A stretch of DNA of 64,000 nucleotides. Origin: Corella eumyota (Eukaryota; Chordata; Ascidiacea; Phlebobranchia; Corellidae). Below the pieces are notes generated by a model. It had not been told where the DNA came from. It worked only from the letters and a program-made list of their open reading frames with translations, and did not search any database. Each line of letters opens with the position of its first letter. Within the stretch, counting starts at the first letter, position 1. The stretch lies in NCBI GenBank assembly GCA_963082875.1, contig OY720102.1, positions 8,902,990 to 8,966,989 on the forward strand, in the 5' to 3' direction. Position numbers and translations under genes: made by a program. This document shows, piece by piece, positions 1 to 12,978 of this stretch.

Positions 1-1600
1 CAAATTTTGCAATTGGGTGGGTTCTTCGTAATCATAAGCGCCAGAAATTCCAAATTTTGCAATTGTGTGAACTAATTTTTATCATAGGCGCCAGAATTTT
101 CAAATTTTGGAATTGGGTAGGATAATTCTCATCATAGGCGCCAGAATTTTTAAATTTTGCAATTGGGTGGGCTAATCCTAATCATAGGCGTCAGAATTTC
201 CAAATTTTGCAATTAGATGGGCTAATTTTTATTTTAGTCGCCATAATTTTGAAATTTTGCATTTGGGTGGGCTAATCCTAATCATAGGCGCCAGAATTTT
301 CAAATTTTGCAATTGGGTGGGCTAATCCTAATCATATGCGCCAAAATTTTTAAATTTTGCAATTGTATGGGCTAATCTTAATCTTAGGCCCCAGAATTTC
401 CAAATTTTACAATTGGGTTGGTTAATTTTGATTATAAGCAACAGAATTTTTAATTTTTGCATTTGGGTGGGCTAATCCTAATCATATGCGCCAGAATTTC
501 CAAATTCTGCAATTGAGTGGGCTAATCCTAATCACACGAGCCAAAATTTTTAAATTTTGTCATTGGATGGGCAAATCTTAATCATAGGCGCTCGAATTTC
601 CAAATTTTGCAATTGGGTATGCTAATCCTAATCATAAGCGCCAGAAATTCCGAATTTTGCAATTGTGTGAGCTGATTTTTATCATAGGCTCTAGAATTTT
701 CAAATTTTGCAATTGGGTGGCCTAATATTATTCATAGGCGCCAGAACTATTAATTGTTGCAATTGGGTGGGCTAATTTCTATCATAGGCGCCAGAATTTT
801 CAAATTTTGCAATTGGATTGGATAATCGTTATCATAAGCGCCAGAATTTCCAAATTTTGCAATTGTGTGGGCTAATTTTTATCATAGGCAACAGAATTTT
901 CAAATTTTGCAATTGGGTGGGCTAATTTTGATTATAAGCACCAGAATTTTCAAATTTTGCAATTGGGTGGGCTAATCCTAATCATATGCGCCAGAATTAT
1001 TAAATTTTGAAATTGGGTTGGCTAATTTTTATCATATGCACCAAAATTTTCAAATTTTGCAATTGGGTGTGCTAATCCTAAACATAAGCGCCAGAATTTT
1101 CAAATTTTGCAATTGGGTGTGCTAATCCTAATCATAGGCGCCAGAATTTTCAAATTTTGCAATTAGGTGGGCTAATCCTAATCATAAGCCCAAGAAATTC
1201 CAAATTTTCCAATTAGGTGGGCTAATCCTAATCATAAGCGGCAGAAATTCCAAATTTTGCAATTGTGTAGGCAAATTTTTATCATAGGCTCCAGAATTTT
1301 CAAATTTTGCAATTGGGTGGGCTAATTTTTATCATTGGCGCCATAATTTTTAATTTTTGCAATTGGGTGGGCTAATCCTAATCATAGGCGCCAGAATTTC
1401 CAAATTTTCCAATTGAGTGGGCTAATCCTAATCATATGCGCCAAAATTTTTAAAATTTGTCATTGAATAGGCTAATCTTATTCATAGGCGCTCGAATTTT
1501 TAAATTTTACAATGGAGTAGGCTAATCCTAAACATAAGCTTCAGAAATTCCAAATTTTGCAATTGTGTGGATTAATTTTTATCATAGGCGCCAGAATTTT
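1..1600 (+). repeat. Variant HOR copy, 32 monomers, window edge
   Basis: The window happens to open exactly on an m1-type monomer (variant GGGTTCTTCGTAATC) and the next m1-type monomer starts at 1601. Bases 1 to about 575 match 18477-19050 almost base for base, including the rare m11 variant CACACGAGCC and the GTTCTTCG form of m1. From about 600 onward the sequence instead follows the sister lineage of 47.7-48.8 kb (shared GAGCTGATTTTTATC at 669 and GGTCTCTTCATAATC at 1619), with two monomers fewer. The copy is thus a composite of two HOR lineages found far apart in the window. Confidence 0.8.
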
Positions 1601-2850
1601 CAAATTTTGCAATTGGGTGGTCTCTTCATAATCATAAGCGCCAGAATTTCCAAATTTTGCAATTGTGTGAACTAATTTTTATCATAGGCGCCAGAATTTT
1701 CAAATTTTGGAATTGGGTATGATAATTCTCATCATAGGCGCCAGAATTTTTAAATTTTGCAATTGAGTGGGCTAATCCTAATCATAGGCATCAGAATTTC
1801 CAAATTTTGCAATTAGATAGCCTAATTTTTATCATAGGCGCCATAATTTTGAATTTTTGCATTTGGGTGGGCTAATCCTAATCATATGCGCCAGAATTTC
1901 CAAATTTTGCAATTAGATGGGCTAATTTTTATTTTAGGGGCCATAATTTTGAAATTTTGCATTTGGGTGGGCTAATCCTAATCATAGGCGCCAGAATTTT
2001 CAAATTTTGCAATTGGGTGAGCTAATCCTAATCATATGCGCCAAAATTTTTAAATTTTGCAATTGGATGGGCTAATCTTAATCATAGGCCCCAGAATTTC
2101 CAAATTTTACAATTGGGTTGGTTAATTTTGATTATAAGCAACAGAATTTTTAATTTTTGCATTTGGGTGGGCTAATCCTAATCATATGCGCCAGAATTTC
2201 CAAATTTTGCAATTGAGTGGGCTAATCCTAATCACACGCGCCAAAATTTTTAAATTTTGTCATTGGATGGGCAAATCTTAATCATAGGCGCTCGAATTTC
2301 CAAATTTTGCAATTGGGTATGCTAATCCTAATCATAAGCGCCAGAAATTCCGAATTTTGCAATTGTGTGAGCTAATTTTTATCATAGGCTCTAGAATTTC
2401 CAAATTTTGCAATTGGGTGGCCTAATATTATTCATAGGCGCCAGAACTTTTAATTATTGCAATTGGGTGGGCTAATTTCTATCATTGGCGCCAGAATTTT
2501 CAAATTTTGCAATTGGGTATGATAATCCTCATCATAGGCGCCAGAATTTTCAAATTTTGCAATTGGATTGGATAATCGTTATCATAAGCGCCAGAATTTC
2601 CAAATTTTGCAATTGTGTGGGCTAATTTTTATCATAGGCGCCAGAATTTTCAAATTTTGCAATTGGGTGGGCTAATCCTAATCATTAGCGCCAGAAATTC
2701 CAAATTTTGCAATTGGATTGGCTAATCGGTATCATATGCGCCAGAATTTCCAAATTTTGCAATTGAGTGGGCTAATCCTAATCACACGCGCCAAAATTTT
2801 TAAATTTTGTCATTGGATGGGCAAATCTTAATCATAGGCGCTCGAATTTC
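1601..2850 (+). repeat. Rearranged HOR variants with an 11-monomer (550 bp) repeat
   Basis: This section begins with the GGTCTCTTCATAATC form of m1 and runs m2-m5. It then repeats the m5/m6 region (two similar stretches near 1810-1860 and 1910-1960), passes m8-m17, and at about 2701 meets the special monomer with GGATTGGCTAATCGGTATC. That special monomer leads back into m11-m12, so m11 occurs both near 2201 and near 2751, 550 bp apart. The same special monomer is the hinge of the large local expansion at 9-13 kb and recurs at 60.6-61.3 kb. Confidence 0.8.
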
Positions 2851-5342
2851 CAAATTTTGCAATTGGGTATGCTAATCTTAATCATAAGCGCCAGAAATTC
2901 CGAATTTTGCAATTGTGTGAGCTAATTTTTATCATAGGCTCTAGAATTTTCAAATTTTGCAATTGGGTGGCCTAATATTATTCATAGGCGCCAGAACTTT
3001 TAATTGTTGCAATTGGGTGGGCTAATTTCTATCATTGGCGCCAGAATTTTCAAATTTTGCAATTGGGTATGATAATCCTCATCATAGTCGCCAGAATTTT
3101 CAAATTTTGCAATTGGATTAGATAATTGTTATCATAAGCGCCAGAATTTCCAAATTTCGCAATTGTGTGGGCTAATTTTTATCATAGGCGCCAGAATTTT
3201 CAAATTTTGCAATTGGGTGGGCTAATTTTTATCATAGGCGCCAGAGTTTTTAATTTTTGCATTTGGGTGGGTTAATCCTAATTATTGGCGCCAGAATTTT
3301 CAAATTTTGCAATTGGTTGGGCTAATCTTAATCATAGGCGCCAGAATTTTCAATTTTTGCAATTAGGTGGGCTAATCATAATCATAGGCGCCAGAATTAT
3401 CAAATTTTGCAATTGGGTCGGCTAATCCTAATCATAAGCCCAAGAAATTCGAAATTTTGCAATTAGGTGGGCTAATCCTAATCATAAGCGGCAGAAATTT
3501 CAAATTTTGCAATTGTGTGGGCAAATTTTTATCATAGGCCCCAGAATTTTCGAATTTTGCAATTGGGTGGGTTAATCTAAATCATAAGCCCCAGAATTTT
3601 TAATTTTTGCAATTGGGTGGGCTAATTTTTATTATTGGCGCCATAATTTTTAATTTTTGCAATTGGTTGAGCTAATCTTAATCATAGGCGCCAGAATTTC
3701 CAAATTTTCCAATTGAGTGGGCTAATCCTAATCATATGCGCCAAAATTTTTAAAATTTGCCATTGGATAGGCTAATCTTATTCATAGGCGCTCGAATTTT
3801 TAAATTTTACAATGGAGTAGGCTAATCCTAAACATAAGCTCCAGAAATTCCAAATTTTGCAATTGTGTGGGTTAATTTTTATCATAGGCGCCAGAATTTT
3901 CAAATTTTGCAATTGGGTGGGCTCTTCGTAATCATAAGCGCCAGAAATTCCAAATTTTGCAATTGTGTGAACTAATTTTTATCATAGGCGCCAGAATTTT
4001 CAAATTTTGGAATTGGGTAGAATAATTCTCATCATAGGCGCCAGAATTTTTAAATTTTGCAATTGGGTGGGCTAATCCTAATCATAGGCGTCAGAATTTT
4101 CAAATTTTGCAATTAGATGGCCTAATTTTTATTTTAGGCGCCATAATTTTGCATTTGGGTGGGCTAATCCTAATCATAGGCGCCAGAATTTTCAAATTTT
4201 GCAATTGGGTGGGCTAATCCTAATCATATGCGCCAAAATTTTTAAATTTTGCAATTGTATGGGCTAATCTTAATCATAGGCCCCAGAATTTCCAAATTTT
4301 ACAATTGGGTTGGTTAATTTTGATTATAAGCAACAGAATTTTTAATTTTTGCATTTGGGTGGGCTAATCCTAATCATATGCGCCAGAATTTCCAAATTCT
4401 GCAATTGAGTGGGCTAATCCTAATCACACGCGCCAAAATTTTTAAATTTTGTCATTGGATGGGCAAATCTTAATCATAGGCGCTCGAATTTCCAAATTTT
4501 GCAATTGGGTATGCTAATCCTAATCATAAGCGCCAGAAATTCCGAATTTTGCAATTGTGTGAGCTAATTTTTATCATAGGCTCTAGAATTTTCAAATTTT
4601 GCAATTGGGTGGCCTAATATTATTTATAGGCGCCAGAACTATTAATTGTTGCAATTGGGTGGGCTAATTTCTATCATTGGCGCCAGAATTTTCAAATTTT
4701 GCAATTGGGTATGATAATCCTCATCATAGGCGCCAGAATTTTCAAATTTTGCAATTGGATTGGATAATCGTTATCATAAGCACCAGAATTTCCAAATTTT
4801 GCAATTGTGTGGGCTAATTTTTTTCATAGGCGCCAGAATTTTCAAATTTTGCAATTGGGTGGGCTAATTTTTATCATAGGCGCCAGAGTTTTTAATTTTT
4901 GCATTTGGGTGGGTTAATCTTAATTATTAGCACCAGAATTTTTAAATTTTGCAATTAGTTGGGCTAATCTTAATCATAGGCGCCAGAATTTTTAATTTTT
5001 GCAATTAGGTGGGCTAATCCTAATCATAGGCGCCAGAATTTTCAAATTTTGCAATTGGGTGGGCTAATCCTAATCATAAGCCCAAGAAATTCCAAATTTT
5101 GCAATTAGGTGAGCTAATCCTAATCATAAGCGGCAGAAATTCCAAATTTTGCAATTGTGTGGGCAAATTTTTATCATAGGCCCCAGAATTTTCAAATTTT
5201 GCAATTGGGTGGGTTAATCTAAATCATAGGCCCCAGAATTTTTAATTTTTGCAATTGGGTGGGCTAATTTTTATTATTGGCGCCATAATTTTTAATTTTT
5301 GCAATTGAGTGGGCTAATCCTAATCCTAGGCGCCAGAATTTC
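2851..5342 (+). repeat. 2.49-kb tandem block, copy 1
   Basis: This is the first of two adjacent near-identical copies at a constant offset of 2,492 bp, which is 50 monomers minus 8 bp. Shared rare markers include GGGTCGGCTAATCC with AAGAAATTCGAAATTTT (3417 and 5909), GGGTAGAATAATTCTC (4017 and 6509) and the 42-bp monomer at about 4150 and 6642. The left edge is at m13 (GGGTATGCTAATCTTAATC). The right edge is a junction where an m29/m30-type monomer with ATCCTAGGCG is followed by m13 of copy 2. Confidence 0.9.
4101..4192 (+). repeat. 42-bp monomer with an 8-bp slippage deletion
   Basis: Here CCATAATTTTGAAATTTTGC is shortened to CCATAATTTTGC. The lost 8 bp lie between two copies of ATTTTG spaced 8 bp apart, which is the signature of replication slippage. 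The same short monomer occurs near 6642, 49668, 58510 and 63302. All five sit in the same HOR context after m5 and before m7, so they descend from one deletion spread by block duplication. The copies within 15-45 kb keep the full 50 bp. Confidence 0.88.
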
Positions 5343-7828
5343 CAAATTTTGCAATTGGGTATGCTAATCTTAATCATAAGCGCCAGAAATTCCGAATTTT
5401 GCAATTGTGTGAGCTAATTTTTATCATAGGCTCTAGAATTTTCAAATTTTGCAATTGGGTGGCCTAATATTATTCATAGGCGCCAGAACTTTTAATTGTT
5501 GCAATTGGGTGGGCTAATTTCTATCATTGGCGCCAGAATTTTCAAATTTTGCAATTGGGTATGATAATCCTCATCATAGTCGCCAGAATTTTCAAATTTT
5601 GCAATTGGATTAGATAATTGTTATCATAAGCGCCAGAATTTCCAAATTTCGCAATTGTGTGGGCTAATTTTTATCATAGGCGCCAGAATTTTCAAATTTT
5701 GCAATTGGGTGGGCTAATTTTTATCATAGGCGCCAGAGTTTTTAATTTTTGCATTTGGGTGGGTTAATCCTAATTATTGGCGCCAGAATTTTCAAATTTT
5801 GCAATTGGTTGGGCTAATCTTAATCATAGGCGCCAGAATTTTCAATTTTTGCAATTAGGTGGGCTAATCCTAATCATAGGCGCCAGAATTATCAAATTTT
5901 GCAATTGGGTCGGCTAATCCTAATCATAAGCCCAAGAAATTCGAAATTTTGCAATTAGGTGGGCTAATCCTAATCATAAGCGGCAGAAATTTCAAATTTT
6001 GCAATTGTGTGGGCAAATTTTTATCATAGGCCCCAGAATTTTCGAATTTTGCAATTGGGTGGGTTAATCTAGATCATAAGCCCCAGAATTTTTAATTTTT
6101 GCAATTGGGTGGGCTAATTTTTATTATTGGCGCCATAATTTTTAATTTTTGCAAATGGTTGAGCTAATCTTAATCATAGGCGCCAGAATTTCCAAATTTT
6201 CCAATTGAGTGGGCTAATCCTAATCATATGCGCCAAAATTTTTAAAATTTGCCATTGGATAGGCTAATCTTATTCATAGGCGCTCGAATTTTTAAATTTT
6301 ACAATGGAGTAGGCTAATCCTAAACATAAGCTCCAGAAATTCCAAATTTTGCAATTGTGTGGGTTAATTTTTATCATAGGCGCCAGAATTTTCAAATTTT
6401 GCAATTGGGTGGGCTCTTCGTAATCATAAGCGCCAGAAATTCCAAATTTTGCAATTGTGTGAACTAATTTTTATCATAGGCGCCAGAATTTTCAAATTTT
6501 GGAATTGGGTAGAATAATTCTCATCATAGGCGCCAGAATTTTTAAATTTTGCAATTGGGTGGGCTAATCCTAATCATAGGCGTCAGAATTTTCAAATTTT
6601 GCAATTAGATGGCCTAATTTTTATTTTAGGCGCCATAATTTTGCATTTGGGTGGGCTAATCCTAATCATAGGCGCCAGAATTTTCAAATTTTGCAATTGG
6701 GTGGGCTAATCCTAATCATATGCGCCAAAATTTTTAAATTTTGCAATTGTATGGGCTAATCTTAATCATAGGCCCCAGAATTTCCAAATTTTACAATTGG
6801 GTTGGTTAATTTTGATTATAAGCAACAGAATTTTTAATTTTTGCATTTGGGTGGGCTAATCCTAATCATATGCGCCAGAATTTCCAAATTCTGCAATTGA
6901 GTGGGCTAATCCTAATCACACGCGCCAAAATTTTTAAATTTTGTCATTGGATGGGCAAATCTTAATCATAGGCGCTCGAATTTCCAAATTTTGCAATTGG
7001 GTATGCTAATCCTAATCATAAGCGCCAGAAATTCCGAATTTTGCAATTGTGTGAGCTAATTTTTATCATAGGCTCTAGAATTTTCAAATTTTGCAATTGG
7101 GTGGCCTAATATTATTTATAGGCGCCAGAACTATTAATTGTTGCAATTGGGTGGGCTAATTTCTATCATTGGCGCCAGAATTTTCAAATTTTGCAATTGG
7201 GTATGATAATCCTCATCATAGGCGCCAGAATTTTCAAATTTTGCAATTGGATTGGATAATCGTTATCATAAGCACCAGAATTTCCAAATTTTGCAATTGT
7301 GTGGGCTAATTTTTTTCATAGGCGCCAGAATTTTCAAATTTTGCAATTGGGTGGGCTAATTTTTATCATAGGCGCCAGAGTTTTTAATTTTTGCATTTGG
7401 GTGGGTTAATCTTAATTATTAGCACCAGAATTTTTAAATTTTGCAATTAGTTGGGCTAATCTTAATCATAGGCGCCAGAATTTTCAATTTTTGCAATTAG
7501 GTGGGCTAATCATAGGCGCCAGAATTTTCAAATTTTGCAATTGGGTGGGCTAATCCTAATCATAAGCCCAAGAAATTCCAAATTTTGCAATTAGGTGAGC
7601 TAATCCTAATCATAAGCGGCAGAAATTCCAAATTTTGCAATTGTGTGGGCAAATTTTTATCATAGGCCCCAGAATTTTCAAATTTTGCAATTGGGTGGGT
7701 TAATCTAAATCATAGGCCCCAGAATTTTTAATTTTTGCAATTGGGTGGGCTAATTTTTATTATTGGCGCCATAATTTTTAATTTTTGCAATTGAGTGGGC
7801 TAATCCTAATCCTAGGCGCCAGAATTTC
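5343..7828 (+). repeat. 2.49-kb tandem block, copy 2
   Basis: This copy repeats 2851-5342 in the same monomer order, with few differences seen by eye (for example GATCATAAGC near 6071 against AATCATAAGC near 3579, and GCAAATGGTTGAG near 6151 against GCAATTGGTTGAG near 3660). It is 6 bp shorter because one monomer near 7510 has lost one of its two CTAATC units. At its right edge ATCCTAGGCGCC is followed by m30 (TTTTCCAATTGAG), the normal ladder order, whereas copy 1 jumps there to m13. That places the recombination breakpoint inside this monomer. Confidence 0.9.
7487..7530 (+). repeat. 44-bp monomer with a 6-bp loss
   Basis: Normal monomers contain the direct repeat CTAATCCTAATC. Here only one CTAATC remains (GGTGGGCTAATCATAGG), giving a 44-bp monomer. 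The sister copy of the 2.49-kb block, near 5000, has both units. The loss of exactly one unit of a 6-bp tandem repeat points to slippage after the block duplication. Confidence 0.85.
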
Positions 7829-9078
7829 CAAATTTTCCAATTGAGTGGGCTAATCCTAATTATATGCGCTAAAATTTTTAAAATTTGCCATTGGATAGGC
7901 TAATCTTATTCATAGGCGCTCGAATTTTTAAATTTTACAATGGAGTAGGCTAATCCTAAACATAAGCTCCAGAAATTCCAAATTTTGCAATTGTGTGGGT
8001 TAATTTTTATCATAGGCGCCAGAATTTTCAAATTTTGCAATTGGGTGGGCTCTTCGTAATCATAAGCGCCAGAAATTCCAAATTTTGCAATTGTGTGAAC
8101 TAATTTTTATCATAGGCGCCAGAATTTTCAAATTTTGGAATTGGGTGGGCTAATCCTAATCATAGGCGTCAGAATTTCCAAATTTTGCAATTAGATGGGC
8201 TAATTTTTATTTTAGGCGCCATAATTTTGAAATTTTGCATTTGGGTGGGCTAATCCTAATCATAGGCGCCAGAATTTTCAAATTTTGCAATTGGGTGGGC
8301 TAATTCTAATCATAGCCGTCAGAATTTCTAAATTTTGCAATTAGATGGGCTAATTTTTATTTTAGGCGCCATAATTTTGAAATTTTGCATTTGGGTGGGC
8401 TAATCCTAATCATAGGCGCCAAAATTTTTAAATTTTGCAATTGGATGGGCTAATCTTAATCATAGGCCCCAGAATTATTAAATTTTACAATTGGGTTGGT
8501 TAATTTTGATTATAAGCAACAGAATTTTTAATTTTTGCATTTGGGTGGACTAATCCTAATCATATGTGCCAGAATTTCCAAATTTTGCAATTGAGTGGGC
8601 TAATCCTAATCACACGCGCCAAAATTTTTAAATTTTGTCATTGGATGGGCAAATCTTAATCATAGGCGCTCGAATTTCCAAATTTTGCAATTGGGTATGC
8701 TAATCCTAATCATAAGCGCCAGAAATTCCGAATTTTGCAATTGTGTGAGCTAATTTTTATCATAGGCTCTAGAATTTTCAAATTTTGCAATTGGGTGGCC
8801 TAATAATATTCATAGGCGCCAGAACTTTTAATTATTGCAATTGGGTGGGCTAATTTCTATCATTGGCGCCAGGATTTTCAAATTTTGCAATTGGGTATGA
8901 TAATCCTCATCATAGGCGCCAGAATTTTCAAATTTTGCAATTGGATTGGATAATCGTTATCATAAGCGCCAGAATTTCCAAATTTTGCAATTGTGTGGGC
9001 TAATTTTTATCATAGGCGCCAGAATTTTCAAATTTTGCAATTGGGTGGGCTAATCCTAATCATTAGCGCCAGAAATTC
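7829..9078 (+). repeat. Ordinary HOR ladder with a duplicated m4-m6 run
   Basis: This stretch runs m30-m33, m1 (CTCTTCG at about 8050), m2-m3, and then m4-m6 twice in succession (GGCGTCAG near 8166 and CCGTCAGAATTTCTAAATT near 8316). It continues through m8-m19 and ends just before the first GGATTGGCTAATCGG monomer of the expansion. One m10 carries CATATGTGCC near 8572 in place of CATATGCGCC, a CG-to-TG change. Nothing other than satellite sequence is present. Confidence 0.8.
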
Positions 9079-12000
9079 CAAATTTTGCAATTGGATTGGC
9101 TAATCGGTATCATATGCGCCAGAATTTCCAAATTTTGCAATTGAGTAGGCTAATCCTAATCACACGCGCCAAAATTTTTAAATTTTGTCATTGGATGGGC
9201 AAATCTTAATCATAGGCGCTCGAATTTCCAAATTTTGCAATTGGGTATGCTAATCTTAATCATAAGCGCCTGAAATTCCGAATTTTGCAATTGTGTGAGC
9301 TAATTTTTATCATAGGCTCTAGAATTTTCAAATTTTGCAATTGGGTGGCCTAATATTATTCATAGGCGCCAGAACTTTTAATTGGTGCAATTGGGTGGGC
9401 TAATTTCTATCATTGGCGCCATAATTTTCAAATTTTGCAATTGGGTATGAAAATCCTCATCATAGGCGCCAGAATTTTCAAATTTTGCAATTGGATTAGA
9501 TAATTGTTATCATAAGCGCCAGAATTTCCAAATTTCGCAATTGTGTGGGCTAATTTTTATCATAGGCGCCAGAATTTTCAAATTTTGCAATTGGGTGGGC
9601 TAATTTTTATCATAGGCGCCAGAGTTTTTAATTTTTGCATTTGGGTGGGTTAATCCTAATTATTGGCGCCAGAATTTTTAAATTTTGCAATTGGTTGGGC
9701 TAATCTTAATCATAGGCGCCAGAATTTTCAAATTTTGCAATTGGGTGGGCTAATCCTAATCATTAGCGCCAGAAATTCCAAATTTTGCAATTGGATTGGC
9801 TAATCGGTATCATATGCGCCAGAATTTCCAAATTTTGCAATTGAGTAGGCTAATCCTAATCACACGCGCCAAAATTTTTAAATTTTGTCATTGGATGGGC
9901 AAATCTTAATCATAGGCGTTCGAATTTCCAAATTTTGCAATTGGGTATGCTAATCTTAATCATAAGCGCCAGAAATTCCGAATTTTGCAATTGTGTGAGC
10001 TAATTTTTATCATAGGCTCTAGAATTTTCAAATTTTGCAATTGGGTGGCCTAATATTATTCATAGGCGCCAGAACTTTTAATTGGTGCAATTGGGTGGGC
10101 TAATTTCTATCATTGGCGCCAGAATTTTCAAATTTTGCAATTGGGTATGAAAATCCTCATCATAGGCGCCAGAATTTTCAAATTTTGCAATTGGATTAGA
10201 TAATTGTTATCATAAGCGCCAGAATTTCCAAATTTCGCAATTGTGTGGGCTAATTTTTATCATAGGCGCCAGAATTTTCAAATTTTGCAATTGGGTGGGC
10301 TAATTTTTATCATAGGCGCCAGAGTTTTTAATTTTTGCATTTGGGTGGGTTAATCCTAATTATTGGCGCCAGAATTTTTAAATTTTGCAATTGGTTGGGC
10401 TAATCTTAATCATAGGCGCCAGAATTTTCAAATTTTGCAATTGGGTGGGCTAATCCTAATCATTAGCGCCAGAAATTCCAAATTTTGCAATTGGATTGGC
10501 TAATCGGTATCATATGCGCCAGAATTTCCAAATTTTGCAATTGAGTAGGCTAATCCTAATCACACGCGCCAAAATTTTTAAATTTTGTCATTGGATGGGC
10601 AAATCTTAATCATAGGCGTTCGAATTTCCAAATTTTGCAATTGGGTATGCTAATCTTAATCATAAGCGCCAGAAATTCCGAATTTTGCAATTGTGTGAGC
10701 TAATTTTTATCATAGGCTCTAGAATTTTCAAATTTTGCAATTGGGTGGCCTAATATTATTCATAGGCGCCAGAACTTTTAATTATTGCAATTGGGTGGGC
10801 TAATTTCTATCATTGGCGCCAGAATTTTCAAATTTTGCAATTGGGTATGATAATCCTCATCATAGGCGCCAGAATTTTCAAATTTTGCAATTGGATTGGA
10901 TAATCGATATCATAAGCGCCAGAATTTCCAAATTTTGCAATTGTGTGGGCTAATTTTTATCATAGGCGCCAGAATTTTCAAATTTTGCAATTGGGTGGGC
11001 TAATCCTAATCATTAGCGCCAGAAATTCCAAATTTTGCAATTGGATTGGCTAATCGGTATCATATGCGCCAGAATTTCCAAATTTTGCAATTGAATGGGC
11101 TAATCCTAATCACACGCGCCAAAATTTTTAAATTTTGTCATTGGATGGGCAAATCTTAATCATAGGCGCTCGAATTTCCAAATTTTGCAATTGGGTATGC
11201 TAATCTTAATCATAAGCGCCAGAAATTCCGAATTTTGCAATTGTGTGAGCTAATTTTTATCATAGGCTCTAGAATTTTCAAATTTTGCAATTGGGTGGCC
11301 TAATATTATTCATAGGCGCCAGAACTTTTAATTGGTGCAATTGGGTGGGCTAATTTCTATCATTGGCGCCAGAATTTTCAAATTTTGCAATTGGGTATGA
11401 AAATCCTCATCATAGGCGCCAGAATTTTCAAATTTTGCAATTGGATTAGATAATTGTTATCATAAGCGCCAGAATTTCCAAATTTCGCAATTGTGTGGGC
11501 TAATTTTTATCATAGGCGCCAGAATTTTCAAATTTTGCAATTGGGTGGGCTAATTTTTATCATAGGCGCCAGAGTTTTTAATTTTTGCATTTGGGTGGGT
11601 TAATCCTAATTATTGGCGCCAGAATTTTCAACTTTTGCAATTGGTTGGGCTAATCTTAATCATAGGCGCCAGAATTTTCAAATTTTGCAATTGGGTGGGC
11701 TAATCCTAATCATTAGCGCCAGAAATTCCAAATTTTGCAATTGGATTGGCTAATCGGTATCATATGCGCCAGAATTTCCAAATTTTGCAATTGAGTAGGC
11801 TAATCCTAATCACACGCGCCAAAATTTTTAAATTTTGTCATTGGATGGGCAAATCTTAATCATAGGCGTTCGAATTTCCAAATTTTGCAATTGGGTATGC
11901 TAATCTTAATCATAAGCGCCAGAAATTCCGAATTTTGCAATTGTGTGAGCTAATTTTTATCATAGGCTCTAGAATTTTCAAATTTTGCAATTGGGTGGCC

Positions 12001-12978
12001 TAATATTATTCATAGGCGCCAGAACTTTTAATTATTGCAATTGGGTGGGCTAATTTCTATCATTGGCGCCAGAATTTTCAAATTTTGCAATTGGGTATGA
12101 TAATCCTCATCATAGGCGCCAGAATTTTCAAATTTTGCAATTGGATTGGATAATCGATATCATAAGCGCCAGAATTTCCAAATTTTGCAATTGTGTGGGC
12201 TAATTTTTATCATAGGCGCCAGAATTTTCAAATTTTGCAATTGGGTGGGCTAATCCTAATCATTAGCGCCAGAAATTCCAAATTTTGCAATTGGATTGGC
12301 TAATCGGTATCATATGCGCCAGAATTTCCAAATTTTGCAATTGAATGGGCTAATCCTAATCACACGCGCCAAAATTTTTAAATTTTGTCATTGGATGGGC
12401 AAATCTTAATCATAGGCGCTCGAATTTCCAAATTTTGCAATTGGGTATGCTAATCTTAATCATAAGCGCCAGAAATTCCGAATTTTGCAATTGTGTGAGC
12501 TAATTTTTATCATAGGCTCTAGAATTTTCAAATTTTGCAATTGGGTGGCCTAATATTATTCATAGGCGCCAGAACTTTTAATTGGTGCAATTGGGTGGGC
12601 TAATTTCTATCATTGGCGCCAGAATTTTCAAATTTTGCAATTGGGTATGAAAATCCTCATCATAGGCGCCAGAATTTTCAAATTTTGCAATTGGATTAGA
12701 TAATTGTTATCATAAGCGCCAGAATTTCCAAATTTCGCAATTGTGGGGCTAATTTTTATCATAGGCGCCAGAATTTTCAAATTTTGCAATTGGGTGGGCT
12801 AATTTTTATCATAGGCGCCAGAGTTTTTAATTTTTGCATTTGGGTGGGTTAATCCTAATTATTGGCGCCAGAATTATCAAATTTTGCAATTGGTTGGGCT
12901 AATCTTAATCATAGGCGCCAGAATTTTCAATTTTTGCAATTAGGTGGGCTAATCCTAATCATAGGCGCCAGAATTTTC
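9079..12978 (+). repeat. Local expansion of 11- and 14-monomer units (550 and 700 bp)
   Basis: The hinge monomer with GGATTGGCTAATCGGTATC starts at 9079, 9779, 10479, 11029, 11729 and 12279. The spacings are 700, 700, 550, 700 and 550 bp. The 14-monomer unit is the hinge, m11-m22 and a connector with ATCATTAGCGCC. The 11-monomer unit skips part of that run: after m17 it goes through GGATTGGATAATCGATATC and GTGTGGGCTAATTTTTATC to the connector. The last four units form a 1,250-bp super-unit (550+700) present twice, at 10479-11728 and 11729-12978. The two copies share variants such as GGCGTTCG in the 11-mer and GGCGCTCG in the 14-mer, and are nearly identical until about 12,745, where the second has a 1-bp deletion. 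This is a second, shorter HOR family that arose from the 33-mer. Confidence 0.92.

Noticed and set aside
2951-2990. Possible inserted element around the divergent monomers m14-m16 (CTCTAGAA, CCTAATATTATTC, TAATTGTTGC)
   Set aside because: These are full-length 50-bp monomers in register that recur in every HOR copy; they are diverged variants and not an insertion.
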